Part shown: positions 42,473-50,633 of the stretch, in pieces
How positions within the stretch are numbered: the stretch's first letter is position 1
Layout: each line of letters opens with the position of its first letter
Assembly: GCF_024158745.1 (NCBI RefSeq)
Contig: NZ_JAMZAW010000037.1
Span: 1 to 63,508, forward strand
Source: Paenibacillus tyrphae
GTDB lineage: Bacteria; Bacillota; Bacilli; Paenibacillales; NBRC-103111
Length of the DNA: 63,508 bases
Direction: 5' to 3'
Position numbers and translations under genes: made by a program
The notes under the pieces: generated by a model
The model's database searches: none
The model's input: the letters and a program-made list of their open reading frames with translations, nothing else
Told to the model about the DNA's origin: nothing

Positions 42473-42507
42473 GGGGCGGTTTCTTTCCAATCGAAGGAAA
42501 CCGTCCC
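42473..42507 (+). repeat. Proximal copy of the duplicated terminator hairpin (left of repeat copy 3)
   Basis: GGGCGGTTTC...GAAACCGTCCC, same loop context (TCGAAGGAAACCGTCCC) as 42724-42759 but with a few changes in the left arm and no T-run after it. Confidence 0.85.
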
Positions 42508-42514
42508 TGAGTTT

Positions 42515-42716
42515 GTTGAGAAAGTGTATGAGGTAATAGAGGTGTACGAGAGGGTGGGGTATCTACTTCCGGTCGGCTGTTGTCTGCAGGAAATTTTGAT
42601 TATAAGCCGCTTAACAGCGGACATTTCCCGCAGACAAAGGCGAACGCTATCGCTCCTCCAGTAGATACCCCACCTCCGTATTTGTCTCTATTCTTGTCCG
42701 AACCACTTTTCTCAAT
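42515..42716 (-). repeat. Palindromic MITE-like element, copy 3 (reverse orientation)
   Basis: About 202 bp bounded by GTTGAGAAAG and CTTTTCTCAAT. The reverse complement matches copy 2 along its whole length, including GGAGGTGGGGTATCTACTGG and GTCTGCGGGAAAT. Flanked by two copies of the terminator hairpin of the YpmS-like gene, the T-run remaining only on the right. Confidence 0.9.
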
Positions 42717-42723
42717 ACACTGA

Positions 42724-42764
42724 GGGACGGTTTCCTTTCTAGTCGAAGGAAACCGTCCCTTTTT
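42724..42764 (+). terminator. Distal copy of the YpmS-like gene terminator
   Basis: GGGACGGTTTCCTT/AAGGAAACCGTCCC, a 14-bp perfect stem followed by TTTTT. Near-duplicate of 42473-42507. Confidence 0.88.
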
Positions 42765-42801
42765 AGGTGGGTAAGTACAAAACCAGTTTGTGTCAGCTCG
42801 C

Positions 42802-44283
42802 CTATGAAGTCTTTTGCGACAAGCCCGGACCTGGCGCAGCTTCAGGCTGGCTTTTGCCGCGCCGCTTTCCCAGCGTCAAGGCCAGTGGCAAGCCGATCAG
42901 GACGACAACCGTAGCCACCATGTATACGTCGTTGACGCTCAACGTGAACGCCTGCTGCTGCAACTGTTGGCCGTTCAGCCCGCCGGCCTTGCCGAGCTCC
43001 ATGCTATGCGCGGCAACACGGGAGGCGAGCATCGAGGTGAACAGGCCGATGGAGAACGATCCGAACCCTTGGCGGATCCAGTTATTCACCGAGGAAGCGT
43101 GCCCGGACAGCTCGCGCGGAATGACCTCCATGCCAGCGTTGGAAGCGGGCATGGTCGAGAAGGCGATGCCGAGGTTGCGGACGGTCATCCACATAATGAT
43201 ATAGCCATGCGTCACATCGACGCTGAGATGGGCCATAGCCAGCGTTCCGACGCCGATCAGCACGATCCCGAACAGAATTAGTGGCATTGGTCCCACTCGC
43301 GAATACAGCTTGCCGGTGATCGGCATACAGACCGCCATCGCCAGCGACGGGATGAGGAGAATCAAGCCCGTATCGAAGGCGGAGACATGCTGGATATTTT
43401 GCAGAAACACCGGCGTCAGGAACGTTCCGGAATACAAGCTGATCGTGATGATACAGCTCAGAATCAAGCTGTAGGTATACCGGGAATACGCGAATACTCT
43501 TAAATTCAACAGCGGCCCGGCTTTGCGCAGCTCGTAAAGGACGAAGACAATCAGCGTCAACGCTCCGAAGGCCAGCAGGGATATCGTCTGCCAAGACCCC
43601 CAGCCCCAGGCGTGCGCTTCGCTGAACGCGATTAGCAGCGCGGAGCTGCTGAGAATGACGGCCAGAAAGCCGAACAGGTCGAACGGCTTCGGCGTCGTCA
43701 GCCGGTAATACGGAATCAGCTTCATCGCAAGCGCAATGGCGATGATCCCGAACGGCAGGTTGATCAAGAACAGCCAGGTCCAGTCGAACGTTTGAATCAG
43801 CCAACCGGCTAGCGACGGGCCGAGTGCCGGAGCCAGCATCGCCGACAAGCTCCACATACTGATGGCGAATGCCTGCCGTTCTCGGGGAATGACCTGATAT
43901 ATGATCGTCATGGTCGCAGGCATGACCATGCCGCTGAAGGCCCCTTGCAGAATGCGGAACACGATCAGCGAATGAATATTCCAGGCTACGGCGCATAGCC
44001 CCGACATGAGCGTAAACCCGATCAGGGCCGCGACATACAAATATTTGGTGCTGAACCGGTCCCCCAGATAGCCGGTGATCGGCGCAATGACCCCGGTCGC
44101 CAGCATAAAGCCGGTCAGCGTCCACTGTACCGTATTTAAGTCGGTATTAAAATCCTGCATTAAGATCGGAATGGCGACATTAATGGAGCTGGTTCCCAGA
44201 ATCGCCAGAAACGAGCCGAAAAAAATACCGATCATGACCGGCCAAAACGGCACGGGTTTCTCGGTGTTTTCAAGCGAAGCCAT
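42802..44283 (-). CDS. MFS drug:H+ antiporter, DHA2 (EmrB/QacA) family
   Basis: 493 residues and 14 predicted helices. LGTSSINVAIPILMQDF replaces the usual D1 motif region (no LDxTxVN Asp), then GYLGDRFSTKYLY (motif A) and FRILQGAFSGMVMPATMTII. Probable multidrug exporter, distinct from the 9599 gene. ATG 44283 has AAGGAGAA upstream. It follows marR by 57 bp in one operon. Confidence 0.9.
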   Translation of the reverse strand: MASLENTEKPVPFWPVMIGIFFGSFLAILGTSSINVAIPILMQDFNTDLNTVQWTLTGFMLATGVIAPITGYLGDRFSTKYLYVAALIGFTLMSGLCAVAWNIHSLIVFRILQGAFSGMVMPATMTIIYQVIPRERQAFAISMWSLSAMLAPALGPSLAGWLIQTFDWTWLFLINLPFGIIAIALAMKLIPYYRLTTPKPFDLFGFLAVILSSSALLIAFSEAHAWGWGSWQTISLLAFGALTLIVFVLYELRKAGPLLNLRVFAYSRYTYSLILSCIITISLYSGTFLTPVFLQNIQHVSAFDTGLILLIPSLAMAVCMPITGKLYSRVGPMPLILFGIVLIGVGTLAMAHLSVDVTHGYIIMWMTVRNLGIAFSTMPASNAGMEVIPRELSGHASSVNNWIRQGFGSFSIGLFTSMLASRVAAHSMELGKAGGLNGQQLQQQAFTLSVNDVYMVATVVVLIGLPLALTLGKRRGKSQPEAAPGPGLSQKTS

Positions 44284-44340
44284 GCTATTCTCTCCTTTTC
44301 TCTCTGCTGTCGGGTTCTCCGGTAAGCGGGAGCCCATTCT

Positions 44341-44787
44341 CTAGTCTCTATCCACAGCCGTTCTATACTCGACCGCTTTGCGGAGCAGCCGGGTCAATTC
44401 GGCGGTTTCGCCCGGCTCCAGCCCTTGCCAGAACCACTCGACCAATTCTGCCGCTTTCTCGTCCAACTCGCTCAAAGCGTCCAGACCTTTCGGCGTGACG
44501 GTCACCATGACAACCCGCCGGTCCGTTTCGTTATGCGCCCGTTCCGCATACCCGCCGGCCACCAGCTTATTGGCAAGGTTCGTCACGGCCGGCAGCGTAA
44601 TTTGCAGCGTGTCCGCCAGCTCCGAACACCGCATCGTTCCGTTCGCTCGAAGGCTCTCCAGCAAATAGTACTGCTGAATCGGCAGACCGTGCTTGAGCCG
44701 GCCTCCCATTTCGGAGATCCATCGGCGCATCGCCAGCCGGGTCCATTTTTCAATCTCTGTGGACGCATGAAGCCCTTGCTCCCGCAT
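44341..44787 (-). CDS. MarR-family transcriptional regulator
   Basis: 148 residues. Winged helix with RCSELADTLQITLPAVTNLANKLVA and the wing HNETDRRVVMVTVT. First gene of the marR-MFS operon and the likely repressor of its own promoter, released by an exporter substrate. Site AAAGGGGGA precedes the ATG. Confidence 0.9.
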   Translation of the reverse strand: MREQGLHASTEIEKWTRLAMRRWISEMGGRLKHGLPIQQYYLLESLRANGTMRCSELADTLQITLPAVTNLANKLVAGGYAERAHNETDRRVVMVTVTPKGLDALSELDEKAAELVEWFWQGLEPGETAELTRLLRKAVEYRTAVDRD

Positions 44788-44857
44788 GACGGCTCCCCCT
44801 TTGAGTTTTAGCTCTTAATAATTTTGTTTGTAAATAATTTAAACTTTGAACTAAATC

Positions 44858-44886
44858 ATTGTACTCCCTTTTACCCGATGTGTCAA
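44858..44886 (-). promoter_or_regulatory. Promoter of the marR-MFS operon
   Basis: On the minus strand -35 TTGACA (44881-44886), a 17-bp spacer and -10 TACAAT (44858-44863). The about 40 bp immediately downstream are AT-rich with TTTAGTTCAAAGTTTAAA, a likely MarR-binding region. Confidence 0.8.
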
Positions 44887-44913
44887 AAGGTGGAGGCGCA
44901 TTGCCGCCACACG

Positions 44914-44960
44914 AAAAAGCCCTCCCGCAACCGGACGCATGATCCGGTGCAGGAGGGCTT
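44914..44960 (-). terminator. Terminator of the FAD oxidoreductase gene
   Basis: AGCCCTCC and GGAGGGCT with an inner CCGGA/TCCGG stem; the minus strand continues TTTTTCG. Confidence 0.85.
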
Positions 44961-44965
44961 GCTTG

Positions 44966-46588
44966 TTATTTCTTGCGTGTTTTCACGTAAGACGCATATA
45001 CGATCTCGCCGGTATCGAGCTTGGCGATTTCGTCCGCCGACCAGCCGGCGAGCTTGTTGTTGCCGGTGACGCCGGTCAGCTTGATGTTATATTTCGAGGC
45101 CAGGTACTGCTGAAGCTGCGGCATGTCGGCTTCCTTCAGCTCGCGAAGCTTCTTCTTGCCTTGAATTTGCCCCAGAATGACGCCGATCGATTCGGCCGCC
45201 AAGCTTGTATTCGGCTGAATGCGCGCGCTGCCGTAAGCGATGGCGGAGGCGCCGACGTTTTTGCCGGCCATAATGACGTTGTCGTAATTTTTGAGCAGGA
45301 AGCTGCGCAGCGGCATCCCGTATTTGTCCGGGCGGCCCATCTCGATGCCCCATTTGTTGGCGCTGGTGCCCTGCAGGTCGAGCGGGTAACCGCCGATGCT
45401 CACGTTGTCCCAGAACATTTTCGCCCCGAGCATGTCCGAAGGCTTCAGTACGTAATCCGTCTCGTAGTGGTTGTATTCGCGTATGTACAGGTAGTTCGGG
45501 AACCCGTTCAGCTCCGCTTTCTCCCAGCCGGGCAAGCTTTTGCGGAAATGGTTCAGGATCAGAGGAATTTCCTTCTTCCCGAGCTCCATCGCATCAGCCA
45601 CCGATTTGTCGTCCGACGGATCGACCGTATAGATCAGGAAGGCGTTGATGATCACTTCGCCGTCCCGCTGGCTCACCGCATTCAGCCCGCGCAGAAACAC
45701 GCGGTCGTTCGTCGGCTTGTACTTGCTCGTCATGCCAGCGAGGCTGATGGCGAAGCTGTTGTCCACCGAGCCCCAGCCGAATTTGGCGCTGCGCTCTTCC
45801 TTCGGCATATTGTTGAAGCTCTGCTGGAATTTCGCCCAATCGACGTTTTTGAACTTCATCATCATGCCTGAGCTCATATACTCGATGTTATTTTGCCCGT
45901 AGAACTTCTCCAGGCCCGGCATCCGGGTCGCTTGAAGCTTGCTGACCATCGCGGCGTAATCCGTATTCTCCACCCAATAGGAGGCGGCGAGCCGTTTCTT
46001 CTGGCCGTCCTTGGTCGTGTAGACGATGCCGTTTAACGCCTGTCCGCCGAATTGGCCTGGATTTTGCTCGATGCTCTCGATCTTGATCCCTTGCTCGACG
46101 GGAATGTCCTTTTTCAGCTTGTCAAAATATTGCTCGAATTCCTTCAGCTTGCGGATTTTGCCGTTGCGGAAACCGTCGAACAGCTCCTTGGCCCGGCCTT
46201 GGACCAGCAGCCTGTGCTGATCGTCGCGGGTTTCGTCGAGGAACAGCATCTCTCCCTGCAGCACTTGACCGCCGAATGCATTGCGCGGGTCCAATATTTT
46301 GACCTTCAATCCTTCGTCCGCCGCGGCGCGGGCCAGATAGAGGCCTTCCAGCTCGCTGCCGATCACGACGATATCCGTCTGCTCTGTTGGGATGTCGGGC
46401 AGTTTGTTGTCCGTTTTGGAGGCGGTTGTGCTCTTGCCGCCGTTCGAATCGTCTTTTCCTGCGGTTGTCGTTGAGTTCGGAGACGGCTTGTCCGATGCGC
46501 TCCGCTGCAGGAACGTATAGATCCCAGCCAGGGCGACCAAGGCCACCAGGGCCAGAACAACCGTCAGCTTTTTGCCGCTAAGTTTCAT
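44966..46588 (-). CDS. Membrane-anchored FAD-dependent oxidoreductase
   Basis: 540 residues. One N-terminal TM (about 9-27), a Ser/Thr-rich linker (28-70), then a dinucleotide-binding region DIVVIGSELEGLYLARAAADE with the GxxxxG variation (Ser-Glu-Leu-Glu instead of Gly-x-Gly), KILDPRNAFGGQVLQGEM, and a C-terminal FAD motif (NVIMAGKNVGASAIAYGSAR, LAAESIGVILGQ). Resembles FAD_oxidored family proteins, with the enzyme likely facing outside. No substrate predicted. Confidence 0.78.
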   Translation of the reverse strand: MKLSGKKLTVVLALVALVALAGIYTFLQRSASDKPSPNSTTTAGKDDSNGGKSTTASKTDNKLPDIPTEQTDIVVIGSELEGLYLARAAADEGLKVKILDPRNAFGGQVLQGEMLFLDETRDDQHRLLVQGRAKELFDGFRNGKIRKLKEFEQYFDKLKKDIPVEQGIKIESIEQNPGQFGGQALNGIVYTTKDGQKKRLAASYWVENTDYAAMVSKLQATRMPGLEKFYGQNNIEYMSSGMMMKFKNVDWAKFQQSFNNMPKEERSAKFGWGSVDNSFAISLAGMTSKYKPTNDRVFLRGLNAVSQRDGEVIINAFLIYTVDPSDDKSVADAMELGKKEIPLILNHFRKSLPGWEKAELNGFPNYLYIREYNHYETDYVLKPSDMLGAKMFWDNVSIGGYPLDLQGTSANKWGIEMGRPDKYGMPLRSFLLKNYDNVIMAGKNVGASAIAYGSARIQPNTSLAAESIGVILGQIQGKKKLRELKEADMPQLQQYLASKYNIKLTGVTGNNKLAGWSADEIAKLDTGEIVYASYVKTRKK

Positions 46589-46921
46589 CTCTCTCTCCTT
46601 ATCTTTCGTTTATGGTAGAAGCCGGGACAGGGTCCGAAAAGGACAATCCCGGGGTATGCTGTTAAGTTTAACATTTTTGGCAGGCGATCTAAAGGGACCC
46701 CCCTAAACATTTTGGGGTGGGCGAACGATGTAAGTGCAGTCAGGAACTCTTCGCGAAGGTTCTGAAACATCCTCTTTTCAAACTCATATTATAGATCGTA
46801 CCTGCTTGAGAATCGACGGGCGACGGATTTCCTCCGCTATATCGAGCGGCAGGGCCCCGTGCTGGCCGTGGGTTCGTCAGGAGCGGGACTGCGGTCCAAC
46901 CCACTTGGCAAAGGAGAATGA
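46589..46921. other. Intergenic region between divergent genes
   Basis: Carries the leaders of the FAD gene and the S-layer-homology gene. A TATTATA-like -10 is at about 46788-46796. No supported gene or strong hairpin was seen; the small open frame at 46734 has no protein-like features. Confidence 0.5.
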
Positions 46922-48151
46922 ATGATGAGCAAAGCGTTCAAGAAGACAGTAATTTCCGGATTGACCATGGCGATGGTGCTGGGCGGATCGACGGCGGCTT
47001 TCGCCGACGGCAAAGGTAAAGGTCATGACAAGGACCGCGACAACCGTGACACGATCGAGAAAAAAGTGAACTTTGACAAAGATGTCAACATCAATATTAA
47101 GCTGACGTTCGACGATCTGAAGGGCAAGGACGTGGAATGGGCGCAGCGTTACATCGCTTCTCTCGCTTCCAAGCGCGTATTCGAAGGCTACGAGGACGGC
47201 ACGTTCCAGCCGCGCAAAACGATCTCCCGCATCGAGGCGATTACCGCTGCGGTCCGCTTGATGGGTCTGCGCGATCAAGCCGAGTCGGCTGATGCGAAAG
47301 CGGCTAACCTGAACTTCAAGGATGCGGACAAATTAAAGCAAAAATATCCGTGGGCGACCGGCTACGTTTCCGTCGCGCTGCAAAACGACCTGTTCGCCGA
47401 GACGGACGACATGATCCAGCCGGAGAAAGAAGCGGACCGCCTGTGGGCGACGACGCTGCTGGTCAAAGCGATGAAGCTGCAGAACGAAGCCAAAGCGAAA
47501 ATGAACGCCAAGCTTCCGTTCCGCGATGCGGACAAAATTTCCGCTGGCTCCGTAGGCTACGTTGCCGTGGCCATCGAGAAAAACTTGATCGACGGGTACG
47601 AGGACAACACGTTCCGTCCGAACAAGCCGGTTACCCGCGCCGAGCTTGCCGCGCTGCTGGATCGTACGGGCAGCCAGCTGCCGGACCATGCATCGGTGAA
47701 AGGCACGGTGACTGGCGCGCTGAACAACAACCTGCTGCCGGTTAAATCGCAAAACAACGAGGTGCTGAACGTTGAGCTGGATTCGAACGTGTTCGTATTC
47801 CGCAACGGCTCCCGCGTAGCTTTCGGCGACCTGCGCACGGGCGATCAGGTGCTGATCCGCACGTATGGCGGCAAAGCGATCTACGTCGAAGTATTGAACA
47901 CGACGAGCGATCCGCAGCAGCAAACGGACTTCACGGTAACGGGAACGCTGAACAGCTACACACTGAACTCCAAAGGCGGACTCGCCAACATCACGATTAA
48001 CCAAAACGTAAACGGCGGCGGCGTGCAATCGGCTGTTTACGGAGTCGCTCCCGAAGTCTACATTTCCGGCGACGTCAGCCAGCTGACCGCAGGACGCGCT
48101 TTGGAGCTGAGAGGTAAAAACCAACTCGTACACACCATCATCATTCGATAA
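46922..48151 (+). CDS. S-layer-homology (SLH) domain protein
   Basis: 409 residues. Signal peptide (SKAFKKTVISGLTMAMVLGG to AFA), a Lys/Asp-rich stretch, then SLH modules: WAQRYIASLASKRVFEGYED, GTFQPRKTISRIEAITAAVR; YPWATGYVSVALQNDLFAET; SVGYVAVAIEKNLIDGYEDN, TFRPNKPVTRAELAALLDRT. SLH anchors proteins to pyruvylated cell-wall polymer. The C-terminal beta region (260-409) has no recognised family. Two adjacent ATG codons; AAAGGAG favours 46922 or 46925. Role: cell-surface protein. Confidence 0.9.
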   Translation: MMSKAFKKTVISGLTMAMVLGGSTAAFADGKGKGHDKDRDNRDTIEKKVNFDKDVNINIKLTFDDLKGKDVEWAQRYIASLASKRVFEGYEDGTFQPRKTISRIEAITAAVRLMGLRDQAESADAKAANLNFKDADKLKQKYPWATGYVSVALQNDLFAETDDMIQPEKEADRLWATTLLVKAMKLQNEAKAKMNAKLPFRDADKISAGSVGYVAVAIEKNLIDGYEDNTFRPNKPVTRAELAALLDRTGSQLPDHASVKGTVTGALNNNLLPVKSQNNEVLNVELDSNVFVFRNGSRVAFGDLRTGDQVLIRTYGGKAIYVEVLNTTSDPQQQTDFTVTGTLNSYTLNSKGGLANITINQNVNGGGVQSAVYGVAPEVYISGDVSQLTAGRALELRGKNQLVHTIIIR

Positions 48152-48192
48152 ATGAGAGAGAACGATTAAAAAAGGTTAGAATTGCAACGGGA

Positions 48193-48243
48193 AACGGACC
48201 TTCCTGCAGCCATGTTAAATGTCTGCCGGAAGGTCCGTTTTTT
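48193..48243. terminator. Bidirectional terminator between SLH and MBL genes
   Basis: AACGGACCTTCC pairs with GGAAGGTCCGTT, T-run on the plus strand; the stem also follows the minus-strand MBL gene. Confidence 0.82.
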
Positions 48244-49096
48244 ACACATAGATCCGAGATCCTGTTCGAATATACTCGATTTTGGCACCCAAAATATGCT
48301 TTAAATTTTTGTAAGCTTTTACCCCTGTGCAATGCCCTGTATATACTTTTTGGATATTTTCGTCGATGATCATTTTGGCAATGGCCTGAATCTCTTCCTG
48401 GGAAGCGCTGAATGATTTTAGCATCGGTATCGTCATGAGATGAAAGCCGCCTATCACCGCTTTAATATCTAGACTGGGGAACATAGTTCTGGCGGCTCGT
48501 ATCATATTGGGGGTACCTTTATGAGAACATCCCGTAAATACGCAGATCCCGTCCTGCTCCTTGATAACCATCATGAGCTCATGCTCAAATTTATCTTGAA
48601 CCCGCTTGTTCCCTTCTTTGGCAAATAAATATTTATTTCCCCTAGGGGTCAAATCCTGCTCCTCGATGTCTGTAATGATATAAATATCATTCATGATTTC
48701 GGTAAAACGATCAATATAAGCAATTCGGTTGGAATACTCCTCGAACACTTTTTTATCGATGCCGATGTTTTTGTTAAAACCCAGAAGATGAAAATAATAA
48801 TCTCCCGAAGCTTTCCGCTTCATGTAGACTTTGGCTTTGCTGTTGACCTTAAAGAACGGTAGAAGACCTCCGCCATGATCATGATGGCCATGAGAAAGCA
48901 CGACGGCATCCACATGCTCCAAATGAATTCCCAATTTCTGTGCATTCGTAATAAAGCTGCCGGTTTTTCCGGTATCAAAAAGGATACGTTTGTTATCTTG
49001 TTCTATGTAAAGAGATAAGCCGGATTCATTGATTAAATCTTGTGAATCATTCTTCAAATTTTCGATTAGCGTAGTTATTTTCATAAATTTCTCCAT
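48242..49096 (-). CDS. MBL-fold metallohydrolase
   Basis: 284 residues. LSHGHHDHGGGL is the H-x-H-x-D-H zinc motif; ILFDTGKTGSF precedes; GCSHKGTPNMIRAA, VIGGFHLM and VYTGHCTG supply further ligands. This arrangement matches the RibF-aminobenzene-phosphate-synthase-like group of MBL proteins whose biological substrate is unclear. More AT-rich than the neighbours. An ATG in a CDS-internal position (MKITTL, codon 5) is an alternative start. Confidence 0.85.
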   Translation of the reverse strand: MEKFMKITTLIENLKNDSQDLINESGLSLYIEQDNKRILFDTGKTGSFITNAQKLGIHLEHVDAVVLSHGHHDHGGGLLPFFKVNSKAKVYMKRKASGDYYFHLLGFNKNIGIDKKVFEEYSNRIAYIDRFTEIMNDIYIITDIEEQDLTPRGNKYLFAKEGNKRVQDKFEHELMMVIKEQDGICVFTGCSHKGTPNMIRAARTMFPSLDIKAVIGGFHLMTIPMLKSFSASQEEIQAIAKMIIDENIQKVYTGHCTGVKAYKNLKHILGAKIEYIRTGSRIYV

Positions 49097-49223
49097 GATT
49101 ATGGAATTGCCGCAGAAATGGCGTCGAGGTCATGCCCCGATACCGTCATCGTACCCGATCATACAACGCTTTGCAACATCGGCGGCGGGTTATCCTGGCA
49201 ATTGGGCATGGGGGATGGACAGA

Positions 49224-49246
49224 TGCGCCGAACGGTGTATAATTAG
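49224..49246 (+). promoter_or_regulatory. Probable promoter of ilvA
   Basis: TGGACA then a 16-bp spacer and TATAAT (about 49240). The -35 is imperfect. The leader carries a GC-rich hairpin (GCGCGC..GGGCGCG) but no T-box was recognised. Confidence 0.5.
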
Positions 49247-49318
49247 GAGAAATTGCGCGCAAGCCCGTACTGCCGGGCGCGAGACTTACGTACACCGGGT
49301 TGGAGGAAAAAAGCGATT

Positions 49319-50572
49319 ATGACCGCACAGCATATCAAACTAGAGGATATTCTCGTCGCCAGCCATCTGCTGAAGGACGTCGTGCATCAGACCCCCTTGC
49401 AAAAAAATTTCATTTTATCCGAAAAGTACGGCTGCAACGTGTTCTTGAAGCGGGAGGACTTGCAGGTGGTCCGCTCGTTCAAAATTCGCGGCGCCTACAA
49501 TATGATCCGCGGCCTGCCGGAGGACAAGCTGCGCAAAGGCGTCGTCTGCGCCAGCGCCGGCAACCATGCCCAAGGCGTGGCTTATTCCTGCAAAGCGCTG
49601 CAAATTCCGGGCAAAATCTTCATGCCGACGACAACGCCGCGGCAAAAAATATCGCAGGTCAAGCTGCTCGGCGGCCCGTTCGTCGACGTCGTGCTGACCG
49701 GGGACACCTTCGACGATTCGCTGCAGGAAGCGCTGGATTATGGGGAGCGTGAAGGATTGTCGTTCGTTCACCCGTTCGATCATCCGAAGGTTATTGCCGG
49801 GCAAGGCACCGTCGGCCTGGAGCTGATGAACGACATGCAGGGACCGGTCGACTACGTATTCGCCGGAATTGGCGGCGGCGGACTCATTGCCGGCATGGCC
49901 ACGTATATCAAGGGCGTTAGCCCGTCCACCCGGGTCGTCGGCGTGGAGACGACCGGAGCGCCTTCGATGCGGCAATCGGTCGATTCGGGCGAGATCGTCA
50001 CGCTAGGCGAGATCGACAAATTCGTCGACGGCACGGCGGTCAAACGGGTCGGCGAGCTGACGTACGACATCTGCCGCGAGTTCCTCGACGATATCATCGT
50101 CGTGCCGGAAGGCAAAGTGTGCACGACGATACTTGAGCTGTACAACGAGAACGCCATCGTGGCGGAGCCGGCGGGAGCGCTGTCGGTGGCGGCGCTGGAG
50201 TTTTACCGCGAGGAGATCGCCGGCAAAAATGTCGTGTGCGTCATCAGCGGCGGCAATAACGACATCGACCGGATGCAAGAAATCAAAGAGCGGTCGCTCA
50301 TCTACGAGGGACTGAAGCATTACTTCATCGTCAACTTTCCGCAGCGCGCGGGCGCTCTGCGGGAGTTTCTCGAATATGTGCTCGGACCGACCGACGACAT
50401 TACGCGGTTCGAATATACGAAGAAAACTAGCAAAGAAAACGGTCCTGCGCTTGTCGGCATCGAGCTCAAGCACAAGGACGATTACGGTCCGCTGATCGAA
50501 CGGATGGAGCAGCGCGGGCTGCGGTTCAGCGAGATTAATAAAGACCCGAACTTGTTTAATTTATTGATCTAA
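49319..50572 (+). CDS. ilvA: Threonine ammonia-lyase (threonine dehydratase)
   Basis: 417 residues. PLP Lys in VVRSFKIRGAYNM, the SAGNHAQGVAYS motif, GGGGLIAG phosphate loop, GTVGLEL, and ISGGNND at the end of the catalytic domain. The about 75-residue C-terminal ACT-like part (HYFIVNFPQRAGALREFLEY) matches the short regulatory domain of Bacillus-type IlvA. It deaminates threonine to 2-oxobutanoate in isoleucine synthesis. It stands alone rather than in an ilv operon. ATG 49319 follows GGAGG. Confidence 0.92.
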   Translation: MTAQHIKLEDILVASHLLKDVVHQTPLQKNFILSEKYGCNVFLKREDLQVVRSFKIRGAYNMIRGLPEDKLRKGVVCASAGNHAQGVAYSCKALQIPGKIFMPTTTPRQKISQVKLLGGPFVDVVLTGDTFDDSLQEALDYGEREGLSFVHPFDHPKVIAGQGTVGLELMNDMQGPVDYVFAGIGGGGLIAGMATYIKGVSPSTRVVGVETTGAPSMRQSVDSGEIVTLGEIDKFVDGTAVKRVGELTYDICREFLDDIIVVPEGKVCTTILELYNENAIVAEPAGALSVAALEFYREEIAGKNVVCVISGGNNDIDRMQEIKERSLIYEGLKHYFIVNFPQRAGALREFLEYVLGPTDDITRFEYTKKTSKENGPALVGIELKHKDDYGPLIERMEQRGLRFSEINKDPNLFNLLI

Positions 50573-50580
50573 GGAAAAAT

Positions 50581-50627
50581 AAACAAGCCTGACGAAAAGG
50601 GAGCGATCCCTTCCGTCAGGCTTGTTT
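50581..50627. terminator. Bidirectional terminator between ilvA and khtU
   Basis: AAACAAGCCTGACG and CGTCAGGCTTGTTT form a 14-bp perfect stem, with the loop partly paired. Confidence 0.88.
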
Positions 50628-50633
50628 GCGTCG

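Noticed and set aside
46734..46925. Small plus-strand frame before the SLH gene
   Set aside because: No ribosome binding site, no protein-like features; likely leader sequence.
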